NCBI GenBank assembly: GCA_030041255.1
Contig: JASHOF010000084.1
Coordinates: 1-57,213 of the forward strand
DNA from: Acetobacteraceae bacterium
Lineage (GTDB): Bacteria > Pseudomonadota > Alphaproteobacteria > Acetobacterales > Acetobacteraceae
Reading direction: 5' to 3'
Length of the DNA stretch: 57,213 bases
Below the pieces are notes generated by a model that worked only from the letters and a program-made list of their open reading frames with translations, searched no databases and had not been told where the DNA came from. The translations under genes were made by a program, and so were the position numbers. Shown here piece after piece: positions 37,511 through 47,294 of this stretch. Each line of letters starts with the position of its first letter. The first letter of the stretch is position 1.

Positions 37511-38935
37511 ATGCTGCCTAACAGCCCCGCCTTCAAGAAGAACGCCTCGGCGGCGCTTGCCGACGCCGGACTGCAGCGTGCGCTCGAACGCACCAAGCCG
37601 CATTTCCAGCACCGCCGCGCCGCGGCGGTCGCGGCATTGCCGGAATTCGAGGAACTCCGCGAGATCGGGCGGGAGATCAAGGACCACACGCTCGAGAACC
37701 TGGATTTCTATCTCGAGACATGGGCCGAGAACGTCGCCAAAGCGGGTGGCGAAGTGCATTGGTGCGCCACCGCCGCGGATGCGCGCGAGGCAGTGCTCGG
37801 CATCTGCCGCGGGGTCGGCGCGAAGGTCGTGACCAAGGGCAAGTCGATGATCAGCGAGGAGATCGGGATCAACGACTTCCTGGAAGCCAACGGCATCACG
37901 CCGGTCGAGACCGATCTCGGCGAATACATCATTCAACTCGGCCACGAGCCACCCAGCCACATCATCGCGCCGGCCTTCCATCTCAACCGCGAGGACTGGG
38001 AGGCCCGGTTCCGCGCCGCGCACAGGGATTTGCCGGCCGATCGCGTCTTCCACGAACGGCATGACATCCTCACCGAGGCGCGCGATGAACTCCGTCAGCG
38101 TTTCCTTGCCGCCGACGTCGGCATCACGGGCGCCAATTTCCTGATTGCCGAGACCGGCTCCAGCGTGATCGTCACCAACGAAGGCAACGGCGATCTCACG
38201 CAGACGCTGCCCAAGGTGCATATCGTGCTGGCGAGCATCGAGAAGATGCTGCCCACGCTCGAAGACGCCAGCGTGCTGCTCCGCCTGCTCGCACGCTCGG
38301 CCACGGGGCAGGATTTTTCCGTCTACACGACCTTTTCGACCGGGCCGCGCCGTCCGGGCGACCTGGACGGGCCGGAACAGTATCACGTCGTGCTGCTCGA
38401 CAACGGCCGCTCCGCCATGCTCGGGACCGAGTTCCAGGACATGCTGCGGTGCATCCGCTGTTCCGCCTGCATGAACCACTGCCCGGTGTTCGGGGTGGTC
38501 GGCGGGCACGCCTATGGCTGGGTTTATCCCGGCCCGATGGGAGCGGTGCTGACACCGGCGCTGATCGGGGTGGACAAGGCGGGGCACCTGCCGAACGCCT
38601 CCACCTTCTGCGGGCGGTGCGAGAGCGTCTGCCCGATGAAAATCCCGCTGCCGGGGATGATGCGGCATTGGCGGGAGCGCGAGTTCGAACGGCACCTCGG
38701 ACCGCCCTTCGTGCGGCGCAATCTGGCGCTCTGGGCGTGGCTCGCGCGGCGCCCCGGCATCTACCGTCTCGCCACCCGGGCTGCCGCACTGGCTCTCGGC
38801 CTCGCCGGGCGGAGGCACGGACGCTTCCGCCGGTTGCCCCTCGCCGGAGGCTGGACGGCGGGCCGCGACCTGCCGGCACCCGAGGGCGAGACGTTCTTCA
38901 GCCGCTACAGGCGCCAGGGTCGGAGCGGGCGGTGA
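37511..38935 (+). CDS. lutB: lactate utilization iron-sulfur protein LutB
   Basis: Part of the LutABC (YkgEFG) lactate oxidase complex, which oxidises L-lactate to pyruvate. A 474-residue protein with an N-terminal DUF162/LUD domain (TKGKSMISEEIGINDFLE, GANFLIAETGSSVIVTNEGN) and two cysteine sets for iron-sulfur clusters: Cys314, 317, 320, 324 (CIRCSACMNHCP) and Cys367, 370, 374 (CGRCESVCP). lutC follows with a 4-base GTGA overlap. lutA is not upstream or anywhere in the window, which is unusual for this set. Confidence 0.92.
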   Translation: MLPNSPAFKKNASAALADAGLQRALERTKPHFQHRRAAAVAALPEFEELREIGREIKDHTLENLDFYLETWAENVAKAGGEVHWCATAADAREAVLGICRGVGAKVVTKGKSMISEEIGINDFLEANGITPVETDLGEYIIQLGHEPPSHIIAPAFHLNREDWEARFRAAHRDLPADRVFHERHDILTEARDELRQRFLAADVGITGANFLIAETGSSVIVTNEGNGDLTQTLPKVHIVLASIEKMLPTLEDASVLLRLLARSATGQDFSVYTTFSTGPRRPGDLDGPEQYHVVLLDNGRSAMLGTEFQDMLRCIRCSACMNHCPVFGVVGGHAYGWVYPGPMGAVLTPALIGVDKAGHLPNASTFCGRCESVCPMKIPLPGMMRHWREREFERHLGPPFVRRNLALWAWLARRPGIYRLATRAAALALGLAGRRHGRFRRLPLAGGWTAGRDLPAPEGETFFSRYRRQGRSGR

Positions 38936-39639
38936 GCCGGGAAGCCGTGCTCGCGACCATCCGCCGCTCGCTCGGCCGCGGCCCGCTGCCGCCCGACCAG
39001 ACGGCCATGCTGCTCGGTCGGCTGGCCTGCCATCCGCGCGGCCTCATCCCGGCCCGCTCGCGCCTGCCACGCCCCGAGCAGATCGCCCTTTTCGTGCGCA
39101 GCGTGGAGAAGGAATACGGAACGGTCGAGCGTCTCGCCGACCTCGCCGCCGTGCCGGGGGCCATCGCCGACTATCTGGCTCGCCAGAACCTGCCGACCGA
39201 CCTGGTCGTGGGACCGCACCCCGAACTCCTGGCGCTGCCCTGGTCGGAACGGCCGCTGCTGCGGCTGCACACGGGCCGGGCCGAGGCAACGGACATCGTC
39301 GGCGTCCAGCAGGCCTTCGCCGCGGTGGCGGAAACCGGGACCTTGATGCTGCCTTCGGCTCCTGTCCGGCCGACCACGCTCAACCTCCTGGTCGAAACCG
39401 AGATTATCCTGCTCCGCGCAAGCCGCATCGTCGGTGCCTATGAAGAGGCCTGGGATCTCCTCCGGGCCGCGCAGCAAGACGGGGAAACCGCGCGGTTCAT
39501 GCCGCGCAACGTGATGCTGGTGACCGGGCCATCGCGCTCCGCCGATATCGAGCAGACGCTCGAACTCGGTGCCCACGGGCCGCGCCGGCTGCACATCGTT
39601 CTCATCGAAGACGATGCCGCTCCGTCCGGCGAAACCTGA
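38932..39639 (+). CDS. lutC: lactate utilization protein LutC
   Basis: The third Lut protein, 235 residues. It starts at a GTG overlapping the lutB stop (GTGA): SREAVLATIRRSLGRG. It has a LUD domain with AVAETGTLMLPSA and the conserved end region VTGPSRSADIEQTLELGAHGPRRLHIVLI. It has no cysteine clusters; it is thought to support the complex with LutA and LutB. The next gene begins inside its 3' end. Confidence 0.9.
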   Translation: MSREAVLATIRRSLGRGPLPPDQTAMLLGRLACHPRGLIPARSRLPRPEQIALFVRSVEKEYGTVERLADLAAVPGAIADYLARQNLPTDLVVGPHPELLALPWSERPLLRLHTGRAEATDIVGVQQAFAAVAETGTLMLPSAPVRPTTLNLLVETEIILLRASRIVGAYEEAWDLLRAAQQDGETARFMPRNVMLVTGPSRSADIEQTLELGAHGPRRLHIVLIEDDAAPSGET

Positions 39640-40168
39640 ACCGGAAGAAGCGCTCGCCGATCGCAGAGCGTGGCGCGAATTTGCCGCTCAGGTCAGGCCA
39701 CTTTCGGGCAGTGCCCGACCGGCGGCATCGCCGGCGCACTCAGCACCCGTCGCTCCGCCCGCGCCGAAGCCGCCCGCGAACACCGCAGGCACGCCCATCA
39801 GCATACCCATTCCGCAACCCCTCGCATCCCTGGTGATCGGAAAAGCGCCGCCCGGCCTCGATCGCGCCAACTGGCGGCGGTTCTCCTCCGGGCAGATCCG
39901 CCCGGAGCTCACTCTCGATCTGCACGGGATGACGGCAATGCGGGCAGCGCGCGCACTCGAGGAGTTTCTCCAGCGCGCCGCCGCGGACGGCCATCGGGCT
40001 GTCGAAGTGATCACCGGGCGAGGAGCAGGGCCGCAGGGCGGGGTGATCCGCCGCGAAATTTCGCACTGGCTGAACGGACCTGCCCTCCGGCCCCTGCTGC
40101 TCGGCGCCTGCCACCCGCACCGTGCCAATCCGGGCTCGGTGCTGCTCCTGCTGCGAAAGAAGCGATGA
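39614..40168 (+). CDS. Smr-domain protein (MutS2 C-terminal-like)
   Basis: A 184-residue protein. The first 80 residues are low-complexity, rich in Pro and Ala. The Smr domain (about 105-184) has TLDLHGMTAMRAARALEEF, with the LDLHG motif, and VEVITGRGAGPQGGVIRREI, with the TGRG motif. Smr domains nick DNA or cleave RNA. The start overlaps lutC by 26 bases and the stop overlaps the next gene by 4 bases, so the four genes lutB-lutC-smr-xre read as one unit. There is no known functional link to lactate use. Confidence 0.85.
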   Translation: MPLRPAKPEPEEALADRRAWREFAAQVRPLSGSARPAASPAHSAPVAPPAPKPPANTAGTPISIPIPQPLASLVIGKAPPGLDRANWRRFSSGQIRPELTLDLHGMTAMRAARALEEFLQRAAADGHRAVEVITGRGAGPQGGVIRREISHWLNGPALRPLLLGACHPHRANPGSVLLLLRKKR

Positions 40169-40581
40169 CCCCGTTCGGCTCGCGCGTGCGCGGTCTCCGG
40201 GCAGAAAGAGGGGTCCGGCTGGCCGATCTCGCGGCCGGGCTGCAGGTGACGCCGGCTTATCTCTCCGCTCTCGAACATGGCAGGCGCGGCGCGCCGAGCC
40301 CGGGGCTGGTGCACCAGGTCTGCGAGTTCTTCGGCCTGATCTGGGATGATGCCGAAGAACTGGTGCGTCTGGCCCGCATCTCGAATCCGAAGGTGCGGAT
40401 GGACACCGCCGGGTTGACCCCTGACCAGACGGCGCTGGCCAATCGCCTGCAGCAGACTCTGGCCCGGCTGCCACCCGAAACGGTTGCGGCGATGCTGGCA
40501 ATCCTCGATGCGGCGAGGCTGCCACCCAGGCCGCGCCCTCCCGGCCGGGCCCGGAAGCCAAGGCCAGCGCCGCAAAAGTGA
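40165..40581 (+). CDS. XRE-family helix-turn-helix regulator
   Basis: A 138-residue protein. The helix-turn-helix (about 5-60) reads VRGLRAERGVRLADLAAGL and then VTPAYLSALEHGRRG, a standard XRE arrangement. The C-terminal half is helical, followed by a Pro/Arg/Lys-rich tail. It starts at an ATGA overlap with the Smr gene. It may autoregulate or control the lut genes; no operator could be assigned. Confidence 0.85.
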   Translation: MTPFGSRVRGLRAERGVRLADLAAGLQVTPAYLSALEHGRRGAPSPGLVHQVCEFFGLIWDDAEELVRLARISNPKVRMDTAGLTPDQTALANRLQQTLARLPPETVAAMLAILDAARLPPRPRPPGRARKPRPAPQK

Positions 40582-40740
40582 TCCGGACGATCTCGGCCAA
40601 GCGTGGCGGGTGGCCGTCCAAAGCGATAATCTTCAACCCTGAACCGGCGCCGCCGGAAAACTTTCAGCCTGGGAGAGTGGCGGGAGATTTGGCTTGCCTT
40701 GGGCAACGATGCACGGCTTACTTCAGGCCGCGTCTCAGCT

Positions 40741-40790
40741 AGCCTGCGATCGTCCGAGGCGGAATCGTCGGAGGGCGTGAATCGCGGGCT
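40741..40790 (+). repeat. dispersed hairpin repeat, family 2, copy B
   Basis: A 50-base element matching 46 of 50 bases of 28833-28882 in the same orientation. The end arms AGCCTGCGAT and ATCGCGGGCT pair with one G-U type change, and the inner CGTCC/GGGCG pair also keeps pairing by a wobble. It lies in the 245-base gap between the XRE regulator and a secreted-protein gene, 37 bases before the latter's start. Nothing else is seen in that gap. Confidence 0.7.
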
Positions 40791-40826
40791 GGCCATCCGG
40801 GTCCGGTCGATCAGTGGAGGGAAAAG

Positions 40827-41321
40827 ATGCCAAGATTGCTCGCCGCCATCTACGGCCTTGCAGCGACGACCCTGCTCGGGGTGTCGGTCGCGATGGCATG
40901 CGCGACGCCGGATGAAGCAGCGATGTTCGATGTGGCGGGGCTGAAGAGCGAGCTGATGGTGACCGCGCTCACCTGTAACGCCGATTCGCAGTACGACGCC
41001 TTCGTCATGCGCTTCAAGGCTGTTCTCCTGCAAGACGACGAGCAGCTCCTGGTGTATTTCGAGCACACCTACGGCCGCGCCGGCCAGACCGCGCACGATT
41101 CCTATATCACCAATGTTGCCAATAAGATGAGCGAGGTCGGGGTGGCCGAGGGGACCGATTTCTGCCAGCACCACCTGGTGCTCTTCCCGGAGGTCCTGGC
41201 GCTTGCCAGCCCGACCCAGCTTGCGCTGTTCGCCGCTTCGCGCGGCTACGTGGAGCCGGTCGCCCCCCCACGGTGCACCATGCTGGCGAACGATCCGCAG
41301 CAGAGCGGCGCCCATCGCTGA
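40827..41321 (+). CDS. hypothetical secreted protein
   Basis: 164 residues; not recognised. The N-terminus LLAAIYGLAATTLLGVSVAMA is a clear signal peptide with likely cleavage at AMA-CA. The mature part has four cysteines (near the new N-terminus, in ALTCNAD, DFCQHH and PRCTM), which could make two periplasmic disulfides, and is mostly helical. Its start is 37 bases after the family 2 repeat. It converges with a glycosyltransferase gene. Confidence 0.75.
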   Translation: MPRLLAAIYGLAATTLLGVSVAMACATPDEAAMFDVAGLKSELMVTALTCNADSQYDAFVMRFKAVLLQDDEQLLVYFEHTYGRAGQTAHDSYITNVANKMSEVGVAEGTDFCQHHLVLFPEVLALASPTQLALFAASRGYVEPVAPPRCTMLANDPQQSGAHR

Positions 41322-41331
41322 AAGTGGCGCA

Positions 41332-42357
41332 TCACCGGGCAAGGCCCGGTGACAAGGCTTCCAGCACGTGCGTCAGGACTGCCTTCACAGGGATCGCGGC
41401 CATCTCCGCCGAGCCGAAATCCTGCGCACGGATGATCATCCCGCCGGGTGAGAAGGGTGCGAATTTCTCCGCTGCCGTCGGACCAAAGAGCGAAATGAGT
41501 TTCGTGCCGGCGGCCGCCAGAAGGTGGCCGGCGCCGCTGTCGTTCGCGACCGCGGCCGCGAGCCGCCGTGCGAGGGCCATGGTCATCAGCGGCGAATCGG
41601 TGGCTCCGATCGGCAGCAGGGCATCCGGGAGTTCTTCTTCGACCTGCCCGCGCCACTCCTGCTCATCCGGTCCGAGCAGCACGACCGGCCTCAATCCACG
41701 CTCGGAGAGGGCCCGGCCAAGAGCGAGAAACCCGGCCAGCGGCCAGCACTTGTGACGCCCTCCGGCCCCGGGGGCGAGGCCGACGAGCGGGCTGCCCGCG
41801 GGGAGCCGCGCCGCTGCCTCGGCCTCGAGGTCCGCCGGAAGTGCGAGGGGCGGCAATGTGGAGAGGTCCGGCGTGGCCCCGCACGCCTCAAGGAGCTGCA
41901 GCATCTGGCCGAGCATGGAAGCCCGCTTGCTCCGCTCGGCCGGCCGCAGCGCCGAGAGCAGCCAACCCGCCGCGGCGGAAACGAAAACCCTGGCGCCATA
42001 CCGGCGCAGAGCCAGGCTGGTTGGGACATGCCGCTGGGTGTCGATCAGGAGATCGGCACGGGGAAGCGCCAATCGGGAGCGCAGGGGATCACGCCATGAG
42101 CTTCCGATCGCCGTGTCCTCGATCACCTCGTCGATGAGATTCCCGGTGAGCGGTCGAAGCGTGGTTGCGAAGACGCTCCGGCCTGCCACGACCCAGAGAA
42201 TGCGCGCCTCCGGGTAGGCCTGCCTGAGAGCGCGAAGGAACGGCAGTTTCATCACGCCATCGCCGGTCAGGTCGCGACCGACGAAGACGATGATCAGGGC
42301 GGCGGGAACCGGCCGCGCCGGCGGCGGCGCTTGATCGAAGGGCGCATCTCTTTGCAT
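41332..42357 (-). CDS. glycosyltransferase family 9 protein
   Basis: A 341-residue heptosyltransferase-like enzyme, probably for cell-surface sugar assembly. The N-terminus ALIIVFVGRDLTGDGVMKLPFLRAL is the family 9 opening with a GDGV variant, and VANDSGAGHLLAAAGTKLISLFGPT is the nucleotide-sugar site. VGLAPGAGGRHKCWP is also typical. It is a second member beside 5226-6227, with low identity by eye. Confidence 0.85.
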   Translation of the reverse strand: MQRDAPFDQAPPPARPVPAALIIVFVGRDLTGDGVMKLPFLRALRQAYPEARILWVVAGRSVFATTLRPLTGNLIDEVIEDTAIGSSWRDPLRSRLALPRADLLIDTQRHVPTSLALRRYGARVFVSAAAGWLLSALRPAERSKRASMLGQMLQLLEACGATPDLSTLPPLALPADLEAEAAARLPAGSPLVGLAPGAGGRHKCWPLAGFLALGRALSERGLRPVVLLGPDEQEWRGQVEEELPDALLPIGATDSPLMTMALARRLAAAVANDSGAGHLLAAAGTKLISLFGPTAAEKFAPFSPGGMIIRAQDFGSAEMAAIPVKAVLTHVLEALSPGLAR

Positions 42358-42460
42358 TTCTCAGCGCATTACAGCCGATTTCGCGGCCGGCGTCATCGAC
42401 GGGCGCAACCGGGATCGCAATGGACATCGACGGCGCTTCGGTGCGGCGTATGATCGGTTC

Positions 42461-43321
42461 GTGAGCATCGAATCGAAGGAAGCCCTGTCGCTCCGCGCGC
42501 CCGTTGCGGCCGCCGACATGGCGGGGGCAGGGGAGGGGCCGGAGTTCGGGCGGGCGGGCCTCCGCATCACCCGCGAAGGGCTGCGTGACGGTTCGATGCT
42601 GGCCCGTTTGCGGGCACTCGCGCATCCGAAGATAGAGATCAGGAGCGATGCCGAGATCGAGGCCTCGCTCGATGCCACGCTCGCGGAACACAGAGCCGGG
42701 AGCGATGCCTGCGTGTTCGGCTATGGCTCCCTGATGTGGAATCCGGCCTTCCTGTTCGCCGCCCGGCAGCTTGGCACGCTCTCTGGCTGGCATCGGCGGT
42801 TCTGTCTTGGCATGCCGTTCGGCCGCGGCACGCCGGAGCGGCCGGGGCTGATGATGGCGCTGGACAGCGGCGGTTCTTGCCACGGCATTGTCTTCCGCAT
42901 CTCTGCTGCCGAGGTGCGCGACGAGCTGCTGCTCGTATGGCGCCGCGAAATGGCCGGCACCGCCTATCGCGCCCGCTGGGTCAATGTGCGGACGGCACAG
43001 GGGGTGGTCCGTGCGGTGACATTCGTCATCAACCGTGCGCATCCGCACTATGTCGGCACGCTGGAGGAGAGCGCGATCGCCGACATCCTCGCCCATGCCG
43101 CCGGGCCGCTCGGCAGTTGCGCCGCTTACCTTCAGCAGACCATGAACGCACTCCACGCTCTCGGCGTGACCGATCGGAGCCTCGAGAGGCTGGCGGCGGA
43201 AGTCGCGCGCCGCCAGCCATCGGGGCCGCGAGAGCCATCAGGAACGTCACGGCTTTTCGCCGGCCCGCATATTTCTCTGCTCGCTGAGCATCGACGCGAA
43301 GACGGATGCGAATCCGGCTAG
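42461..43321 (+). CDS. chaC: ChaC-type gamma-glutamylcyclotransferase
   Basis: Degrades glutathione to 5-oxoproline and Cys-Gly. It has 286 residues with VFGYGSLMWNP, the glycine-rich substrate loop, LGMPFGRGTPERPGLMMALD and a catalytic Glu in VWRREM. The first 85 residues precede the fold. The start is uncertain: GTG at 42461 or ATG at 42518. The 3' end overlaps the convergent pseudogene by 75 bases. Confidence 0.88.
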   Translation: MSIESKEALSLRAPVAAADMAGAGEGPEFGRAGLRITREGLRDGSMLARLRALAHPKIEIRSDAEIEASLDATLAEHRAGSDACVFGYGSLMWNPAFLFAARQLGTLSGWHRRFCLGMPFGRGTPERPGLMMALDSGGSCHGIVFRISAAEVRDELLLVWRREMAGTAYRARWVNVRTAQGVVRAVTFVINRAHPHYVGTLEESAIADILAHAAGPLGSCAAYLQQTMNALHALGVTDRSLERLAAEVARRQPSGPREPSGTSRLFAGPHISLLAEHRREDGCESG

Positions 43322-44217
43322 CCCGGCCAGGGCCGCAAGCCAGGCCCAGGCGATGCCCGGCGGAGCGAAACCGAATTGCACACGGCCCCTGCCGGAGGGA
43401 AGAGAGACCGACTGGAAAAGGGCGCCATTCGGTCGGAGTGGCGTGCTGCGGCCGTTCGCGAACGCCCGCCAGCCGGGCATGAAAAGCTCCCGGCGCAGCA
43501 GCGTTGCCGGAGACTCGCAGGTGGCATCGAGGGAGCGGGGGTGAGCGCGCCCATCCGGTACTGGTGCACGATCTGGGATTGTCCGAGGTAGTCGACGAAG
43601 GCGAGGAGTTGCGGCGCGGCGATCAGAAGCCCGGGCACGCCCCCGGCAACGACGCGGCCAGCGAAGGCCGCTCGCCCGGGCCTGTCTGCAACCAATCGGA
43701 ACCAAGCCCACAGCAGGGCGAACAGCGCGCCACCGGTCAGCGCCGCCAGCCGGCCAAGGCCCAGTTCGCGGCTGAGCGCGTAGGCGGCAAGGCCGGCCAC
43801 CGTCTCCAGGGCGATGCCCAGCCAGAGCACGCCACCCTTCAGCAAAAGCAGCAGTACGAAAGGAAAAAAGAAGGTGGCAGGCTGCATTTCGCCCGCCAGC
43901 GGCATGCCGACGCCGGCATCGGGGTTTCACCACGGCACCGTGCCGTGGACCCAGTCGAGCGCCGCCAGGCGGCCAAGCGCTTCGGTGGTCCAGCCGGCAT
44001 TGGGGTCGGCGTTCCGCAATCCGTTGAAGAGCCCGATCCGGGTCCCGAGGCCGACACCCGAATTCTGCCAGACCGGGTCGGCGCTCAGGCCGAGCAGCCA
44101 CAGCGGCAGGTGGGCCGCCCAGGGAAGGATCAGCAGCAGAACGGCAGGCAGCCAGCGGTGCTTTTCCAGCCATTTGCTCTGTTCCGTCGCGCGAGCCCGC
44201 CCGAGGCCCTCCGTCAC
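43247..44217 (-). pseudogene. broken multi-pass membrane protein (YfhO-like)
   Basis: Remnant of a large inner-membrane protein of the YfhO/glycosyltransferase-C type. It starts at GTG 44217, overlapping the Nudix stop as GTGA. The first part, KHRWLPAVLLLILPWAAHLP and VHGTVPW, ends in TGA (43927-43929) where the family motif PWWNP expects TGG. Then NPDAGVGMPLAGEMQP resumes in the same frame. After HQYRMGALTP a G-run (plus 43537-43541) shifts the frame; the next frame continues SLDATCESPATLLRRELF to the end. Corrected, it would be 323 residues, much shorter than family members as I know them, so an internal deletion is also likely. Confidence 0.75.
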
Positions 44218-45053
44218 GGCGCAATCGGGGCCTCGAGCAGAGCGCGCAGCCGCCTTCCTTCGCGCCCGCCCGGATCGATCAGTGCCAGGCGAAGGAAGAG
44301 ATCGATCAGCACCAGGGTGACATTGAACTTGAAAGCCTCGGTCTCCCGCACCGCCTCGAGCACGCGCTTGAGCGGCCAGAGCGCAAAGCCCGCCACTTCC
44401 CCGTCTGCCGGCCGGGGTGCGAAATCCTCCGGCAGCCAGAGGTCGTAGTGGTGCAGCCGGTCCCTTCTCAGCCCCTCGGGCCGTTCCATGGCGTAGGTCG
44501 AGTGCCCGACCGGAACTGCCAGGCGTGCCAGCTCGCCCGGAATGGCTGCCTCTTCCGCCGCCTCCTTGCAAAGCGTGTCCCAGGCCGTGAGCCCGGCCGG
44601 CAATCCGCCGGCGACGAGATGATCGAGCTTGCCGGGATCGAGCGCCTTGTCGGCTGCCCGCTCGGCAACCCAGAGCCAGGGCTCGTCGCCGCGGCGGACG
44701 AGCCCATTGACATGCACGCCCTCCGTCCAGATGCCGAGCAACGGCAAGGCGCCGCGGTCGAGCCGGGCCAGCTCCGGTTGATCCGGACCGGCACGAACCG
44801 AAAACAGCTCGTTTCGCCGCCGCACGATGCCGCGCGCGACCAGCGCCTCCCCCATCGCCTCGAAGGAAGCGGCGTCGGGGAGCAGAAGCCCCTGCTCGCT
44901 CTGCCGCGCCTCGGGTGCCACGGCGCGGATCTCGGCCGCGGTCGCAGGCTTGATCCATCCCACCGCCGCTCCACCCAGCCAGAGCCTGAGCCAATTGCCG
45001 GGCAGGCGGGCGTTGCGGCAACGAAGGATGTGGCGAAGCAGGCTTCGGGCCAT
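44214..45053 (-). CDS. Nudix hydrolase with N-terminal DUF4743 domain
   Basis: 279 residues. The N-terminal domain (about 1-110) is the DUF4743 type, and the Nudix fold follows. The Nudix box reads GGLPAGLTAWDTLCKEAAEE with Lys at the usual Arg and the EAAEEA metal ligands. HSTYAMERPEGLRRDRLHHYD follows. It hydrolyses a nucleoside-diphosphate-linked compound, like the thiamine pyrophosphokinase-associated Nudix group; the substrate is unknown. I chose the ATG at 45053; it is divergent to the Atm1 gene with a 64-base gap. Confidence 0.82.
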   Translation of the reverse strand: MARSLLRHILRCRNARLPGNWLRLWLGGAAVGWIKPATAAEIRAVAPEARQSEQGLLLPDAASFEAMGEALVARGIVRRRNELFSVRAGPDQPELARLDRGALPLLGIWTEGVHVNGLVRRGDEPWLWVAERAADKALDPGKLDHLVAGGLPAGLTAWDTLCKEAAEEAAIPGELARLAVPVGHSTYAMERPEGLRRDRLHHYDLWLPEDFAPRPADGEVAGFALWPLKRVLEAVRETEAFKFNVTLVLIDLFLRLALIDPGGREGRRLRALLEAPIAP

Positions 45054-45117
45054 CCGCGGGAGGTAGGCGCCGGGACGCTTCTTCCCAAGAGGGGGACCGC
45101 ACGCCACATGCGGGGCC

Positions 45118-46941
45118 ATGTCCGCCGCCACCCGAGGCCGGGGCTCGCTCCTCGGCACCCTCCGCGCACTTCTCCCCTATCTCTGGCCGCGCAACAATCC
45201 GCGCGCCCGATTCAGCGTCGCCGCCGCGGGGCTGGCGCTGGTTGCCGCCAAGGTCGCGACGGTCATGGTGCCGATCGCCTATTCACGCGCGGTCGATGCG
45301 TTGGCCCCCAAGGCCGCCTCGGCCGTCATCGTGCTGCCGGCGGCGATGATCCTGGCCTATGGCCTTCTGCGCATCGGCGCCTCGGGCTTTGGCGAGTTGC
45401 GCGATGCATTGTTCGCCGCCGTGCAACAGCGGGCGGTGAGAACCATCGCCCTCGAAACTTTCCGCCACCTGCATCGGCTTTCGCTCCGCTTCCATCTCGA
45501 GCGCCAGACCGGGGCACTCGGGCGGGTGATCGACCGTGGCACCGATGGCATCGAAAGCGTGCTGCGACTCGCGGTGTTCAACGTGCTGCCGACGCTGTTC
45601 GAGGTGCTGCTGGTCACGCTCGTGCTCTGGCGCGTATTCGACTGGCGATTCGCATCGATCACGCTCCTCGCGGTCGGCAGCTATCTCGCTTTCACGGTCG
45701 GGTTCACCGGCGTCAGGCTGCGCATCCGCCGCACGATGAACGAGACCGACAACGAGGCCAAGAACAAGGCGTTGGACAGCCTGATCAATCACGAGACGGT
45801 GAAATATTTCGGCAACGAGGAGCACGAAGCGCGCAAATTTGACGAATCGCTCGCTCGCTACGAGCGGGCGGCGGTGCGGTCACAGGTGACGTTGAATGTC
45901 CTGAACACCGGCCAGGCGATCATCGTTGCCGTCGGGCTCGCCGCCGTGATGCTTCTGGCGGCAGAGGGTGTTCGGGCCGGCACGATGACGGTCGGAAAAT
46001 TCGTGCTGGTCAACACCTATCTCCTCCAGCTCTATCAGCCGCTCAATTTCCTGGGCTTCGTCTATCGCGAGATCAGGCAAGGGCTGCTCGACATGGAGCA
46101 GATGTTCCAGCTTCTCGAGGCGCCGATCGAAGTCAGGGACCGCCCCTCCGCTCGCGGGCTCCCTGCGCCCGAGCGCCTTGCGGGCCGGATCGAGTTCGAA
46201 AACGTCCGCTTCGGCTATCGGCCGGAACGCGAGATCCTGCGCGGGCTGAGCTTCACCGTCGCCGCCGGCGGAACGCTCGGCATCGTCGGGCCGACCGGCT
46301 CCGGGAAATCGACGATCACGCGCCTGGTATTCCGATTTTACGACCCGACCGGCGGGCGCGTCCTGATCGACGGGACGGATCTCCGCGAAGTGACCCAGGC
46401 GAGCCTGCGCGCGGCAATCGGCATCGTGCCGCAGGATACCGTGCTGTTCAACGATACGATCGGCTACAACATCGCCTACGGCAGGCCCGGCGCCGGCGAG
46501 GCCGAGATCGAACGCGCGGCACGGCTGGCCCGGATCCACGATTTCGTGCGCCGCCTTCCCGAGGGCTACGCGACCCGCGTCGGCGAACGCGGGCTCAAGC
46601 TATCGGGCGGAGAGAAGCAGCGGGTGGCGATCGCGCGCACCTTGCTCAGGAACCCGCGCATCCTCATCCTCGACGAGGCAACCAGCGCGCTCGATACCGG
46701 CACGGAACGGGAAATTTCTGCCGCTCTCAGCGGGCTGGAGCGGGGGCGCACCACGCTGATCATCGCGCACCGGCTCTCGACGGTGGTGGAGGCAGACGAG
46801 ATCCTGGTGCTGGACCTGGGCCAGGTGGTCGAACGCGGCACCCACGCCGAGCTTCTGGCCGCCGGCGGGCTCTATGCGCGGATGTGGGCCATGCAGGCGA
46901 TCGAGCGGGAAGAGCTGCCTTTCGCCGAGCGCGTGGCTTGA
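45118..46941 (+). CDS. atm1: Atm1-type ABC exporter (fused permease and ATPase)
   Basis: Exports glutathione-linked sulfur or metal compounds from the cytoplasm. 607 residues: an N-terminal domain of six membrane helices (about 30-330) with [20 protein letters not shown] and [12 protein letters not shown], close to the mitochondrial Atm1/HMT1 loops that bind glutathione. The nucleotide-binding domain has [38 protein letters not shown] and IAHRLSTV. It is intact with all motifs. Alphaproteobacterial members of this group are the relatives of mitochondrial Atm1. Confidence 0.92.
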   Translation: MSAATRGRGSLLGTLRALLPYLWPRNNPRARFSVAAAGLALVAAKVATVMVPIAYSRAVDALAPKAASAVIVLPAAMILAYGLLRIGASGFGELRDALFAAVQQRAVRTIALETFRHLHRLSLRFHLERQTGALGRVIDRGTDGIESVLRLAVFNVLPTLFEVLLVTLVLWRVFDWRFASITLLAVGSYLAFTVGFTGVRLRIRRTMNETDNEAKNKALDSLINHETVKYFGNEEHEARKFDESLARYERAAVRSQVTLNVLNTGQAIIVAVGLAAVMLLAAEGVRAGTMTVGKFVLVNTYLLQLYQPLNFLGFVYREIRQGLLDMEQMFQLLEAPIEVRDRPSARGLPAPERLAGRIEFENVRFGYRPEREILRGLSFTVAAGGTLGIVGPTGSGKSTITRLVFRFYDPTGGRVLIDGTDLREVTQASLRAAIGIVPQDTVLFNDTIGYNIAYGRPGAGEAEIERAARLARIHDFVRRLPEGYATRVGERGLKLSGGEKQRVAIARTLLRNPRILILDEATSALDTGTEREISAALSGLERGRTTLIIAHRLSTVVEADEILVLDLGQVVERGTHAELLAAGGLYARMWAMQAIEREELPFAERVA

Positions 46942-47003
46942 CGGAGCCGGCTGCGCCAGGCCATAAGCCGCGACCTCAGGCATCCTCCCCAAGGGCCACT
47001 CCG

Positions 47004-47294
47004 ATGTCGCGCACCTGCCAGCTCACCGGCAAGGGCGTGCTGACCGGCAACAACGTCAGCCACGCCAACAACAAGACCCGCCGGCGATTCCTGCCCAACC
47101 TGCAAGAGGCAACGCTGGTGTCGGATCTCCTCGGCCGGCCAGTCCGGCTCAGGCTTTCGACGCGCGCGCTATCCACGGTCGAGCACAAGGGCGGGCTCGA
47201 TGCCTTCTTGCTCGGCGTGCCGGCGAGGCGACTGCCGGCGCCGGCGCGGGCGCTGAAGCGGCAGGTGGAGCGGGCCCACGCAGCGAAAGCGTAA
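47004..47294 (+). CDS. rpmB: 50S ribosomal protein L28
   Basis: A large-subunit ribosomal protein, 96 residues, the usual alphaproteobacterial length. It starts [20 protein letters not shown] and has [15 protein letters not shown] and [20 protein letters not shown], the standard L28 sequence. It lies 62 bases after the Atm1 gene. No rpmG follows. A six-T run at 47321-47326 is nearby but lacks a good stem. Confidence 0.96.
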   Translation: MSRTCQLTGKGVLTGNNVSHANNKTRRRFLPNLQEATLVSDLLGRPVRLRLSTRALSTVEHKGGLDAFLLGVPARRLPAPARALKRQVERAHAAKA

